Shown: positions 37,200 to 45,567, numbered from the stretch's first letter. The stretch is DNA of 64,000 bases from Alcanivorax hongdengensis A-11-3 (GCF_000300995.1 NZ_AMRJ01000010.1:1-64000); one strand, 5' to 3'. Notes: generated by a model not told the origin, from the letters alone. Numbers and translations: made by a program.

Positions 37200-37922
37200 A
37201 TGAGCACATATTCAGAAGCCGCCAGTTGGCTAAATAACAATCAAGGTGTGCTGACGCTATCGATATTCTTAGCCACGATATTTCTCGGCTGGGCTAGTGG
37301 AATATTTGCGGCCCTCAGACGGAAGCCTAAATTCGTGTCTAAGATTATTGAGGGACCCACCTTCGCGTGTACCTTTTCTACCGGAAAGTCGAAGGGGGAA
37401 TTCGACGTCCACCGTACTGCTATTGCTCTGTATCTGAGCGTATCAAATGTGGGCTCCTCGCCATCGAGTATCGAGAATGTGGCGGTAGGCTATCACTGGA
37501 GTGTAAAGCCTTTCAGTCTGCTGTGGTTAAAGTACTCAATAGGATGGTTTTGGTTGAACCACCAATCTGTCGCTTTGGAGGATTTCCAAGCGAAAATTGG
37601 AGAGTCCATCAAGGTATATCCATCACTTTTCCAAAATGTGAATATGGGTTTCAACAAAACAGAAACTTATCTGAATATGGGGCAATCAACCAATGGCGTG
37701 GTTTATTTCGAACAACCAGATAGCTGGGGCGGCTGCTTCCCTCAGGCCAAAAATGACAACGTAAAAGTTAAGATAAAAATTCTGGATACCTTCGGAAGGA
37801 CGCATACAAAAAGATTCAAAATACCAATGGTGTCACTTGAGTATGCTCGAAAATACAATCCATCTTTTGGTAAAACTCTGTCTGAGCTGAACGGCGAAAT
37901 ATTGCCCTTTGATCAGACCTGA
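37200..37922 (+). CDS. Cassette 8 hypothetical protein, one TM helix plus beta-rich domain
   Basis: A 240-aa protein of unknown family. A membrane helix near the N-terminus (about 15-37, GVLTLSIFLATIFLGWASGIFAAL) is followed by a basic RRKPK and a cytoplasmic domain starting with strands. LYLSVSNVGSSPSSIENVAVGYHW echoes the cassette 2 motif V-x-N-x-G-x-x-P-x-x-I. The ATG at 37200 is taken as the start; the longer frame from 37155 begins inside the insertion sequence. The insertion removes the native upstream leader, so expression now depends on read-through or on the IS end. Confidence 0.68.
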   Translation: MSTYSEAASWLNNNQGVLTLSIFLATIFLGWASGIFAALRRKPKFVSKIIEGPTFACTFSTGKSKGEFDVHRTAIALYLSVSNVGSSPSSIENVAVGYHWSVKPFSLLWLKYSIGWFWLNHQSVALEDFQAKIGESIKVYPSLFQNVNMGFNKTETYLNMGQSTNGVVYFEQPDSWGGCFPQAKNDNVKVKIKILDTFGRTHTKRFKIPMVSLEYARKYNPSFGKTLSELNGEILPFDQT

Positions 37923-37998
37923 ATCTAACCAACGCATCAACGGGACCGGTTTGTTCCGCTGCTGCTCCACAAACCGGCCCGTTATGCCAGCGTTAGCC
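37923..37998 (+). repeat. attC site 8
   Basis: A 76-base site from ATCTAAC (R'') to GTTAGCC (R', crossover after G37992). Its arms CGGGACCGGTTTGT and ACAAACCGGCCCG are nearly perfectly complementary. Confidence 0.87.
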
Positions 37999-38034
37999 AG
38001 CAGAACAAGCTCATAAAAATTCGGGCAAATAAAT

Positions 38035-39843
38035 ATGTTATTTAAGAAAGCTGAAATTGATAATGTTGGTCCACTCGCAAGTTTATGCGTCAATTTTCCG
38101 AAAGCAGACGATTCTCCTAAACCGCTGATTGTCGTTGGAGAAAATGGATCTGGGAAAAGCATATTTCTAGCTCACCTCGTAAATACTCTTGTGGTAGGAA
38201 AACAAGAAGTATATGAGGATGTTGAAGTTGAAAAAGGAAAGGTTTTTAAGTATAGAAGCCCAAACTATATAAAATCTGGTGAATCGTACTCATTTTCAAG
38301 CGTAGAATTTGAGTCTGGTGAAAAAGTTCAAGAATGGCAACTATCACTTACAAGAAACGAGTTCGAAGAAAAGCTAGGTTATACGGCGCCAAGGCGAGAA
38401 TGGAACCAAATTCCCGGAACAGAATACTCACACTTCATTTCTTCCTTTAGAGGAAACTTGGAAAACACAAAGAAAATCTTCAAACAGCAATGCTGTTTGT
38501 ACTTTCCAGTTAACAGATTTGAAGAGCCAGGATGGCTAAATCTAACCAATCTAAAATCGAAAGCTAGTTATACAGAACTGAAAAAAATCACAGGGTATTC
38601 TAATAGAGATATAATCTGCACATCTCCTCTTAAAAACAATATCAACTGGTTGCTTGATCTAATATTCGATAGACAGGCATTTGATATTCAAACTCATAAT
38701 GTGACACTACCGGTTCAGGGAAACCCTAACCCTCCTATGATTCCTGTTTTTGCAGGTTACAGAGGGCAAAGCTCTAATATTTACGAAGCGGTATTGCAGG
38801 TAATACGTGTAATACTGAATGAAGAAGGAAATATTAGGCTTGGAGCCGGCACAAGGCAAAATCGCCAAATATCTGTTATGAAGGATGAACAGGTTTGGGT
38901 ACCAAATTTATTTCAGCTCTCTACTGGTGAAGTACAGCTTGTAAATTTATTTCTTTCTATCATCAGAGATTATGATCTTTCCGAAGGAGAATTTAACAAT
39001 CTTAATGACATCAAGGGGGTTGTTATTATAGACGAAATTGATGCTCACCTTCATGCAGTGCATCAGAAAGATGTTTTGCCTAAGCTGATTAAATCATTCC
39101 CGAATGTTCAATTTATAGTTACATCACACGCACCTCTTTTTCTTCTTGGCATGGAGCAGGAGTTTGGGGAGGATGGCTTTGAAATAATTAACTTGCCAAA
39201 TGGTAAAAAAGTCGCAGCTAATGACTTTTCTGAATTTATCGCAGCATATGAGGCATTTAAAGAAACCACTAAGCATCGAGAAGAGATATTTTCTGAAATT
39301 CAAGAGCACTCAAAACCGATAGTTTTTGTTGAGGGTGATTACGATATTCGATACCTTAATAAAGCGGCCGAGTTTCTGGGGAAAACTAATTTATTGGATT
39401 GTATACAGCTCAAAGATGGTGATGGGTTTGGTAACTTAGATAAGATCTGGAAGAGTTATAACAACTCAGTTTCAGAAGTGCTGCCAAACAAAATAATTCT
39501 TCTGTATGACTGCGATACAAATAAACAGGATATACAGAAAAACTTGGTTTTTAAGAGAGTACTACCATCAATTGTTGACAACCCTATCAGTATAGGAATA
39601 GAGAATCTGTTTTCGGAAGATACTATTAATAAAATTGAAGGCGAAAATCCTCAGTACATTGATATTCATGAGGAATCTTCAAAAAGAGTTCGTGGGGTAG
39701 AAACAAATATTCCAGCCTCAAAGACTGTTAATAAAGACGAAAAAGGCAATATGTGTAGTTGGCTTTGTGAGAATGGAACAGCTGAGGATTTCTCTGGTTT
39801 TGAAACTGCTTTCAACATAATAGAAAGTATAATCAATGGCTAA
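38035..39843 (+). CDS. OLD-like AAA ATPase with TOPRIM nuclease domain, cassette 9
   Basis: A 602-aa protein. The ABC/RecF-type ATPase has Walker A GENGSGKS (35-42), a signature-like LSTGEVQLVNLF (about 298-310), Walker B VVIIDEIDAHLH (about 328-339) and H-loop VTSHAP (about 361-366). From about residue 425 a TOPRIM-like domain follows: E433 in VFVEGDYD and the D492-C-D494 pair in ILLYDCD, the acidic residues expected of an OLD-family nuclease. OLD-type proteins act in phage defence, alone or with partners (as in Gabija GajA). Here it stands alone in its cassette, so an anti-phage role is inference. It is very AT-rich. Start ATG 38035 has a weak ribosome-binding site. Confidence 0.8.
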   Translation: MLFKKAEIDNVGPLASLCVNFPKADDSPKPLIVVGENGSGKSIFLAHLVNTLVVGKQEVYEDVEVEKGKVFKYRSPNYIKSGESYSFSSVEFESGEKVQEWQLSLTRNEFEEKLGYTAPRREWNQIPGTEYSHFISSFRGNLENTKKIFKQQCCLYFPVNRFEEPGWLNLTNLKSKASYTELKKITGYSNRDIICTSPLKNNINWLLDLIFDRQAFDIQTHNVTLPVQGNPNPPMIPVFAGYRGQSSNIYEAVLQVIRVILNEEGNIRLGAGTRQNRQISVMKDEQVWVPNLFQLSTGEVQLVNLFLSIIRDYDLSEGEFNNLNDIKGVVIIDEIDAHLHAVHQKDVLPKLIKSFPNVQFIVTSHAPLFLLGMEQEFGEDGFEIINLPNGKKVAANDFSEFIAAYEAFKETTKHREEIFSEIQEHSKPIVFVEGDYDIRYLNKAAEFLGKTNLLDCIQLKDGDGFGNLDKIWKSYNNSVSEVLPNKIILLYDCDTNKQDIQKNLVFKRVLPSIVDNPISIGIENLFSEDTINKIEGENPQYIDIHEESSKRVRGVETNIPASKTVNKDEKGNMCSWLCENGTAEDFSGFETAFNIIESIING

Positions 39844-39909
39844 CAATACGCTCGTTCGGACGCAAACTACGCTGCGCTTCGTTTGCGCCGCACAGCTTCA
39901 ACGTTAGAT
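39838..39909 (+). repeat. attC site 9, last of the array
   Basis: A 72-base site from GGCTAAC (R'', overlapping the stop codon) to GTTAGAT (R', crossover after G39903), with arms CGGACGCAAAC and GTTTGCGCCG. No further attC is visible to 40134. Confidence 0.87.
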
Positions 39910-40134
39910 TTCACCAGGAGCCATTGTGAAAATAAGAAACGTATTAGGCTAAATGGGGTCAGATCTTGCGTCGTGCACGGAATACGAACCCAATAAAAAA
40001 TAAATACAGGGCACGCATAAACCAAGAAGGAATCGGTCACTTTGTGGCAGGCGGCCTTTTGCGTTTTGTGAGCTTGACTGGATAAAGCTTTTTACTGAGC
40101 CGACGGGTCGGTAGCGGATACCCGAAAAGAGTAT

Positions 40135-40980
40135 ATGCATGTAGGTGATGCGTATGATCTGATTCGGATGAAACGTTCAGTGGTGGCTGGCAGCGCAATG
40201 ACGAATAAGAATGAAGAACCGAAAAACGCCAGGCTGAGCTGGCTGGAGCGGCCCGGGGAAGATTTCCCGTTTTACCGTGGTCAGCCCGTTTCCCTTTCTG
40301 CCGTTAAGTGGCTTGTTGTTCTGGTGGCGGTTGCGGCAGGGTTCGCCTGCCTGACGGTTGATGTCCCTATCCTTACCAGTGATCTGGGTATTTTTATCCG
40401 TACCTTGCTGTTCCCCGCGATTCCATTGGTGGCTCTGAGAATAATGGTCGGAGCTCACTGGCGTTGTCTTTTTCGCCGTGTGAGGCGTGCGGACGTGGGC
40501 TGGATGCTGGGGTTCGCGGTTCTTAACCTGCTGGTAAGCACCTTGGTTGGCTGGCTGATCATGACGCTGTTTGGCGCGGAGGCAAATGCGGCGGTGGTGG
40601 GGCTTGCGGGACTGGGCGCCTCGGAGCGCGGGCTTTTCTTTCTGCGTACGGTGCCCCAGTTGTTCGGAGAAGAAGTTCTGACTGTGCTGCCGTTTCTGGC
40701 CATATTGTCCCTGGCCCATGATCGGCTCAATCTGTCGCGGGGCCGGTCGTTGCTGTTGGCCTGGTTGCTTTCATCGATACTTTTTGGCCTGGTGCACTTG
40801 CCATCCTATAACTGGAATCTTCTACAGTGTTTGCTGATTATCGGCAGCGCTCGTCTGGTTTTGTCCCTTGCCTATATCAAGACGAAAAATATCTGGGTAT
40901 CAACCGGGGCGCATATCATTAATGACTGGGCGATTTTCAGTGTAGTTATACTGGGTTCTGCGGCGAAGGTTGTTGGCTGA
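40135..40980 (+). CDS. CPBP-family intramembrane metalloprotease
   Basis: A membrane protein of up to 281 aa with about six to eight helices. The CPBP (Abi/CAAX protease-like) motifs are visible in the second half: EE of LFGEEVLTVLPF, FGLVHLPSYN (F-x3-H) and STGAHIINDWA (H-x3-D). Members cleave or process substrates within the membrane, and some act in bacteriocin immunity. The start is uncertain: ATG 40135 follows AAAAGAG, while ATG 40168 and ATG 40198 are also possible. GC content is back at host level, so I place it outside the integron. Its end overlaps the convergent LysR gene by 35 bases. Confidence 0.75.
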   Translation: MHVGDAYDLIRMKRSVVAGSAMTNKNEEPKNARLSWLERPGEDFPFYRGQPVSLSAVKWLVVLVAVAAGFACLTVDVPILTSDLGIFIRTLLFPAIPLVALRIMVGAHWRCLFRRVRRADVGWMLGFAVLNLLVSTLVGWLIMTLFGAEANAAVVGLAGLGASERGLFFLRTVPQLFGEEVLTVLPFLAILSLAHDRLNLSRGRSLLLAWLLSSILFGLVHLPSYNWNLLQCLLIIGSARLVLSLAYIKTKNIWVSTGAHIINDWAIFSVVILGSAAKVVG

Positions 40981-41866
40981 TCCCCTGCTGAACCAGTGCG
41001 ATTTGCAGGTGCTCCAGAAACACCTTCACCTTCTCCAACGGATATTTCCTCCCTGAATAAAACGCATACAACACCAGATCTTCCGGTTTGAGGCCGGGGT
41101 CGATTTGTACCAGGTCGCCGTTATCCAGCTCCGCCTGGCAGGCATGCTGCGGCAGGATGGCGAAGCCCAGGCCCTTGAGGGCGGCGGCTTTGGCCATGTG
41201 GCCGCTGTTGACCTTGTAGTGTGAGTGCACCGGTAGTGTCTGGCCCTTTTCGAAGCGCCAGGGCATGCCCTGTAGCACCGACAGGCTGGTAATGCAGGGC
41301 ACTTTGCCCAGTTCACCGAGCGAGCGCGGTGGCGGGTGTTGTGCAAGCAATGAGGGGGCGGCGACGACGCAGCTTGGCCAGCGCAGGATCTCCCTGGCGA
41401 CCCAGCCGGAGTCCTCCAGTTGTCCGCGCCCGAAGCGCAATACCAGGTCGAAGCCTTCCAGTATGCCTTCCACCGGGTTCAGCTGGGTGTCCGCGCTCAG
41501 CTGGATGCGGGGATGATGCAGGCAGAAGTCGGCGACGATGTCAGCCAGAAAGGGCAGGTCCGGCATGATGATCTTGAGATGCCCGTTCAGGGTATCGCCC
41601 TGCAGGGCGGTGTCTTGCAGGGCGCTGTCCATGGCCTGGGTAAGCGGCATGATGGATTGATATAGCTGCCTGCCGGCGGCGGTGGGGACCATCTTGCGGG
41701 TGGTGCGCTCCAGCAGCCGCACATTGAGCTGTTGCTCCAGCAGGGCCAGGTGTCGGCTGACATTGGAGGTGGGTAATTGCAGCTGCTCGGCGGCCTGCTT
41801 GATGCTCAGTTGCTGATACACCGCCTGGAAGCTGAGTAGCCAGGGTAGCTCGATGTTTTCGATCAT
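40946..41866 (-). CDS. LysR-family transcriptional regulator
   Basis: A 306-aa LysR-type regulator. The winged helix-turn-helix spans residues 5-65 (WLLSFQAVYQQLSIKQAAEQLQLPTSNVSRHLALLEQQLNVRLLERTTRKM), and an effector-binding domain covers about 90-295. It is divergent from an FAD monooxygenase gene across a 105-base gap, the standard LysR arrangement, so that gene is its likely target. The effector is unknown. Confidence 0.87.
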   Translation of the reverse strand: MIENIELPWLLSFQAVYQQLSIKQAAEQLQLPTSNVSRHLALLEQQLNVRLLERTTRKMVPTAAGRQLYQSIMPLTQAMDSALQDTALQGDTLNGHLKIIMPDLPFLADIVADFCLHHPRIQLSADTQLNPVEGILEGFDLVLRFGRGQLEDSGWVAREILRWPSCVVAAPSLLAQHPPPRSLGELGKVPCITSLSVLQGMPWRFEKGQTLPVHSHYKVNSGHMAKAAALKGLGFAILPQHACQAELDNGDLVQIDPGLKPEDLVLYAFYSGRKYPLEKVKVFLEHLQIALVQQGISQQPSPQNPV

Positions 41867-41971
41867 CCATTATCTCAAAAAGCGGGATTAACCTGCCAAA
41901 TATAGCATCTTTATCCTTCTGAATGGCTTGGTGAAACTCTCTGCTGCATTTACCACTAGCAGGGAGAGACC

Positions 41972-43090
41972 ATGAAAAACAGACAACACCTTGCCATTGT
42001 CGGTGCCGGTGTGGCCGGCCTGGCGCTGGCGATACTGGCGGCCAGGCAGGGTTGGCGGGTTTGCCTGTATGAGCGCCATGAGCGGATTACTACTCTGGGC
42101 GCCGGGGTGACCCTGTGGCCCAATGCGCTCTTTGTGCTTGAGCAGATGGGGCTGGCGGGCGAGGTCAGCGCTGTGGGTGGGGCGCCGCGCTTTGTGCGCC
42201 AGTGGGATCACCGGGGCGTCAGCCAGGGTGAGCGGGATATCCAGGCGCTGAACGTGCTGAGTGGCTTTGCCACGGTGACGGTGTTGCGCCGTGATCTGAT
42301 GGCCATCCTCTACCGGGCAGCCAGGGCGCAGGGGGTGGAGATGCACTTTGGCCGGGCCATGACGGCTGCGGATATTGTCATGCTCAGTCGGGAGGCGGAG
42401 CTGGTGGTGGGCGCTGATGGGCGCATGCAGTCGGTGGTGCGCGAGGTGCTGTTTGCTGACACGGTGCGCCCCCGTTACCAGGGCTTCGTCAATATTGTCG
42501 GTATCAGTGAGCCGGGCCCGGGCGTGCTGGACAATGCCATCCAGGATTTTCGTGGGCAGGGGGAGCGTTTCGGGGTGGTGCCGGTGAAGCCGGGTGTCTG
42601 TTACTGGGCTGCGGGCTGGCGGGCATCGCTGGACCGAGCGCGCCCGGTAACCCGCTGGTATGAGGAGATGCATGGGCGGTTTCAGCACTGGCCCGAGCCG
42701 GTGAAGACGGCGCTGGCCTGCCATGAAAAGGGCTCGCGCCATCGCATTTTTGTTCACGATATGGACCCGCTGCCCTACTGGCACCGGGGCAATGTGCTGC
42801 TGATCGGTGATGCGGCCCATGCGCCGCTGCCGACCTCGGGGCAGGGGGCCTGTCAGGCACTGGAAGATGCCTGGCACCTGGGGCGATTACTGGACGAGAG
42901 CGGGGATTTGCCGGCGATGCTGGCCACGTTTTATCAGCGGCGCATCGACAAGTGCTGCGCGGCCCAGCACGCCGGTCGACAACTGGCGGAACAGCTTTTT
43001 GCCGAGACGCCCGTGCCGTTGTCAGCGGCGCCTGTCGGGTCCATGGCGCAGTTGAGTGCGTTCTGGATGCGGGGATTGGGCCCGCTCTGA
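41972..43090 (+). CDS. FAD-dependent monooxygenase (PHBH-like)
   Basis: A 372-aa class A flavoprotein hydroxylase. The N-terminal GxGxxG dinucleotide fold (AIVGAGVAGLALAILAARQGW) ends at acidic E36. The central DG motif appears as VVGADGRMQSVVR, and the GD motif as LLIGDAAHAPLPTSGQGACQALEDAWHLG. These enzymes hydroxylate aromatic or similar substrates using NAD(P)H and O2. The substrate cannot be read from sequence. The start has GGGAGAGA upstream. It is probably controlled by the divergent LysR gene. Confidence 0.85.
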   Translation: MKNRQHLAIVGAGVAGLALAILAARQGWRVCLYERHERITTLGAGVTLWPNALFVLEQMGLAGEVSAVGGAPRFVRQWDHRGVSQGERDIQALNVLSGFATVTVLRRDLMAILYRAARAQGVEMHFGRAMTAADIVMLSREAELVVGADGRMQSVVREVLFADTVRPRYQGFVNIVGISEPGPGVLDNAIQDFRGQGERFGVVPVKPGVCYWAAGWRASLDRARPVTRWYEEMHGRFQHWPEPVKTALACHEKGSRHRIFVHDMDPLPYWHRGNVLLIGDAAHAPLPTSGQGACQALEDAWHLGRLLDESGDLPAMLATFYQRRIDKCCAAQHAGRQLAEQLFAETPVPLSAAPVGSMAQLSAFWMRGLGPL

Positions 43091-43097
43091 CTGCCCG

Positions 43098-43493
43098 CTA
43101 GTCGCGGGGGACGGCGCGGGTGCGGCCGGTGTTGTCGATGGCCACGAAGGTAAAGTGGCCTTCGGTCACCTTGGAAAGGGTGCCGGTGTCTTCACGGATC
43201 CACACTTCCACCAGGATCTGCATGGAGCTGCGGCCGATGTCCTGCATCTGGGTGTAGCAGCTGACCACGGCGCCCACCGGTACCGGGCGCAGAAAGGCCA
43301 TGGAGTCGATGGCCACGGTGGCAACCCGGCCGCGGGCTTTCTTGCGGGCGGTGACGGCGCCGGCCAGGTCCATTTGCGAGACCAGCCAGCCGCCGAAGAT
43401 GTCACCGTTCCAGTTGGCGCTCTGGGGCATGGCAATGGTCTGGATGGCCAGGGTGCCTTTCGGTTGCGGGATGTCGTCTGCGTTGTCAGTCAT
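43098..43493 (-). CDS. Acyl-CoA thioesterase (YciA-like hotdog)
   Basis: A 131-aa cytoplasmic hotdog thioesterase. The segment SANWNGDIFGGWLVSQMDLAGAV is the YciA/acyl-CoA thioester hydrolase signature, with the catalytic aspartate in NGDIFGGW and helix residues binding CoA. It would hydrolyse short to medium acyl-CoAs. It is the last gene of a minus-strand group, five bases after the dctM-type gene, so it is likely co-transcribed with the TRAP permease genes. Confidence 0.87.
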   Translation of the reverse strand: MTDNADDIPQPKGTLAIQTIAMPQSANWNGDIFGGWLVSQMDLAGAVTARKKARGRVATVAIDSMAFLRPVPVGAVVSCYTQMQDIGRSSMQILVEVWIREDTGTLSKVTEGHFTFVAIDNTGRTRAVPRD

Positions 43494-43497
43494 GTTC

Positions 43498-44868
43498 TTA
43501 TCCGTATAAAAGATGCGGTAACCAGGTCGCCAGTTCCGGGAACAGTGCCAGAATGCCCAGCATTAACAATTGTATGGCGATAAAGGGTATCACGCCCTGA
43601 TAGATCTGCGCGGTTTTTACCTCGGCCGGGGCCACGCCGCGCAGGTAGAACAGGGCGAAGCCGAACGGCGGGGTCAAAAACGAGGTCTGCAGGTTGAGCG
43701 CGATCATCACCCCCAGCCAGATCGGGTCCAGCCCCATGCCCAGCAGTACCGGGCCGACGATCGGCACCACCACAAAGGTAATCTCGATAAAGTCGAGGAT
43801 AAAGCCCAGCAGGAAGATCAGCAGCATGACCATCAGGGTGGCGCCGACCACGCCGCCGGGCATGCTGTTAAACAGGGCGTGTACGGATTCCTCGCCGCCG
43901 AAGCCGCGGAACACCAGCGAAAACAGGCTGGCGCCGATCAGAATCATGAACACCATGGCGGTGACGCGGCTGGTGGCGCGCACCACTTCGCCAAGCATGG
44001 CCCGGCTCAGCTGGCGATTGCCGGCGGCCAGCAGCATGGCGCCGAAGGCGCCGACGCCGGCGGCTTCGGTGGGCGTGGCCGTGCCGGTGAGAATGGAGCC
44101 GAGCACGGCGGCGATCAGCAGCAGCGGTGGCAGCAGGCCGCCAAGCAGGCCGGCCCAGCTGCGCGGGCTGTTGTCATCGCGCTGGAAGGCCGGCGCCAGG
44201 TGCGGTTTCCAGAGGCTGATGATCATTACGTAGAGCAGGTACAGGCCCACCAGAATCAGCCCGGGCAGCAGGGCACCGACAAACAGGTCACCCACGGAGA
44301 CGGTATCCAGGTTCCACAGGCCCTGCTTGAGCTGGGCGTCCTGGTAGGCGTTGGAGAGCACATCACCGAGCAGCACCAGGGCGATGGACGGCGGGATGAT
44401 CTGGCCCAGGGTGCCGGTGGCGCAGATCAGGCCGGTGGACAGCTGCGGCTGGTAGCCCTGGCGCAGCATGGTGGGTAGCGACAGCAGCCCCATGGTTACC
44501 ACGGTGGCGCCGACGATGCCGGTGCTGGCCGCTAGCAGCGCGCCCACCAGGATGATGGCCAGGCCCATGCCGCCGGGTAGCGGGCCGAACAGCTGGCCCA
44601 TGCTGGACAGCAGCTTCTCGGCCACTTTCGATTTTTCCAGCATCACGCCCATGAACACGAACAGCGGCACCGCCATCAGGGTGGTGTTCTCGACAATGCC
44701 GAACAGGCGGTTGGGCACGAAGGTCAGGTCCGCCGGGTTGAAATGACCGGTAAGCATGCCGGCGCCGGCGAACAGCAGGCCGGTGCCGCCCAGTGCAAAG
44801 GCCACCGGGTAGCCGCTCAGCAGCACCAGGCAGGCCACCGCGAACATCAACAGGGGAATCCAGCTCAT
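43498..44868 (-). CDS. TRAP transporter large permease (DctM family)
   Basis: A 456-aa membrane protein with about 12 hydrophobic segments, beginning MSWIPLLMFAVACLVLLSGYP. Family features include GMLTGHFNPADL, NTTLMAVPLFVFMGVMLEKS, TGTLGQIIPPSIALVLLGD and the C-terminal FIEITFVVVPIVGP and LNLQTSFLTPPFGFALFYLRGVAP. It forms the sodium-driven transport channel with DctQ. A longer in-frame reading to 45474 runs through dctQ in another frame and is rejected; the ATG at 44868 overlaps the dctQ stop by one base. Confidence 0.9.
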   Translation of the reverse strand: MSWIPLLMFAVACLVLLSGYPVAFALGGTGLLFAGAGMLTGHFNPADLTFVPNRLFGIVENTTLMAVPLFVFMGVMLEKSKVAEKLLSSMGQLFGPLPGGMGLAIILVGALLAASTGIVGATVVTMGLLSLPTMLRQGYQPQLSTGLICATGTLGQIIPPSIALVLLGDVLSNAYQDAQLKQGLWNLDTVSVGDLFVGALLPGLILVGLYLLYVMIISLWKPHLAPAFQRDDNSPRSWAGLLGGLLPPLLLIAAVLGSILTGTATPTEAAGVGAFGAMLLAAGNRQLSRAMLGEVVRATSRVTAMVFMILIGASLFSLVFRGFGGEESVHALFNSMPGGVVGATLMVMLLIFLLGFILDFIEITFVVVPIVGPVLLGMGLDPIWLGVMIALNLQTSFLTPPFGFALFYLRGVAPAEVKTAQIYQGVIPFIAIQLLMLGILALFPELATWLPHLLYG

Positions 44869-45413
44869 CAGAGGCCCTCCCCGGGGTGCTCCTGCGGCGC
44901 CGGCAGGGGGTGGCCGGCCACGGCCAGGCCATGGCGCAGCAGCTCGGCGATGGCCTGCACCAGCAGCAGCACCGGCAGTACCAGCAGCAGACTCTTGAGC
45001 AGGTAAAGGAAGGGCAGGCCGCCGTTGGCGGAACCTTCCAGGGTGTGCCAGCTGCTGGTCACGTAGTGCAGGCTGAGGCCGAAGATGGCGCCGCACACCG
45101 GCAGCAGCAGAAACAGGGTGCCCAGCAGGTTGACCCAGGCGCGGGTGCGCGGGCGAAAGCGGGCGTAGAACACATCCACACGCACGTGCTCGTCCTCGGC
45201 CAGGGTGTAGGCGATGCCGAGCATGAAGAGGCTGCCGTGCAGATACATCAGTGATTCCTGCAGGGCGATATTGCCGATGCCGAAGGCATAGCGCAGCATC
45301 ACCACGGCGACCATCACCAGCACCAGTGCCAGCGCCAGCCAGGCGCTGGTGCGGCCAATGGCGCAGGTAAAGCGGGTCAGCCGCTGCTGCCAGCGTTGTA
45401 ATTGTTCTGTCAT
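44868..45413 (-). CDS. TRAP transporter small permease (DctQ family)
   Basis: A 181-aa protein with four membrane helices (about 17-40, 55-75, 90-115 and 130-155), matching DctQ. The motif EDEHVRVDVFYARFRPRTRAWVNLLGT between helices 2 and 3 is typical. It pairs with DctM, translation being coupled through a one-base stop/start overlap. No binding-protein gene adjoins; a DctP gene lies at 29.8 kb beyond the integron. There is no clear ribosome-binding site at the ATG. Confidence 0.88.
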   Translation of the reverse strand: MTEQLQRWQQRLTRFTCAIGRTSAWLALALVLVMVAVVMLRYAFGIGNIALQESLMYLHGSLFMLGIAYTLAEDEHVRVDVFYARFRPRTRAWVNLLGTLFLLLPVCGAIFGLSLHYVTSSWHTLEGSANGGLPFLYLLKSLLLVLPVLLLVQAIAELLRHGLAVAGHPLPAPQEHPGEGL

Positions 45414-45549
45414 AGGCGCCCAATAGCGGCAGGGGAAAGGGTCGACAATGGCCGGCGGGCGAGGCCCCCGACATTGCCGCGCCCCGGCGGGGCCTGATTA
45501 TACGGGCCCTGCGGGCCGGGGTCAGCCCGCGGGGCGGAATTTCCCCTGG

Positions 45550-45567
45550 CTGTCATTTTGCTGTCAT
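45550..45567 (+). promoter_or_regulatory. PhoB box (Pho box) of the pst operon
   Basis: Two perfect CTGTCAT repeats separated by four bases (TTTG), the consensus 18-base Pho box. A candidate -10 element TAGGAT (45578-45583) lies ten bases downstream, the spacing at which PhoB replaces a -35 element. It sits 75 bases upstream of pstS, so phosphate starvation should induce the operon. Confidence 0.92.

Larger units (their letters stand above)
31078..39909. mobile_element. Integron: intI, attI and a ten-cassette array
   Basis: The unit runs from the integrase stop codon to the last attC site. IntI is transcribed away from the array and all cassette genes with support read away from intI, the normal integron layout. 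I count attC sites ending at GTTRRRY-type cores at 32260, 32743, 33301, 33627, 33965, 34299, 35519, 35915, 37992 and 39903. The first of these closes a cassette with no gene. Cassette genes are AT-rich, strongly so for the DUF3800 and ATPase cassettes, unlike the GC-rich flanks, as expected of captured genes. No transposon ends or resistance genes flank it, so a sedentary chromosomal integron is more likely than a mobile one. Confidence 0.9.

Noticed and set aside
31078..40134. CRISPR array or retron
   Set aside because: The repeats are attC sites of varied sequence and length, with no regular spacer pattern; no reverse transcriptase or cas gene is present.
43498..45474. 658-aa frame that would fuse about 200 residues before DctM
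   Set aside because: The added part is low-complexity Arg/Ala/Gly-rich and lies on the dctQ coding sequence in another frame; the ATG at 44868 is the natural start.
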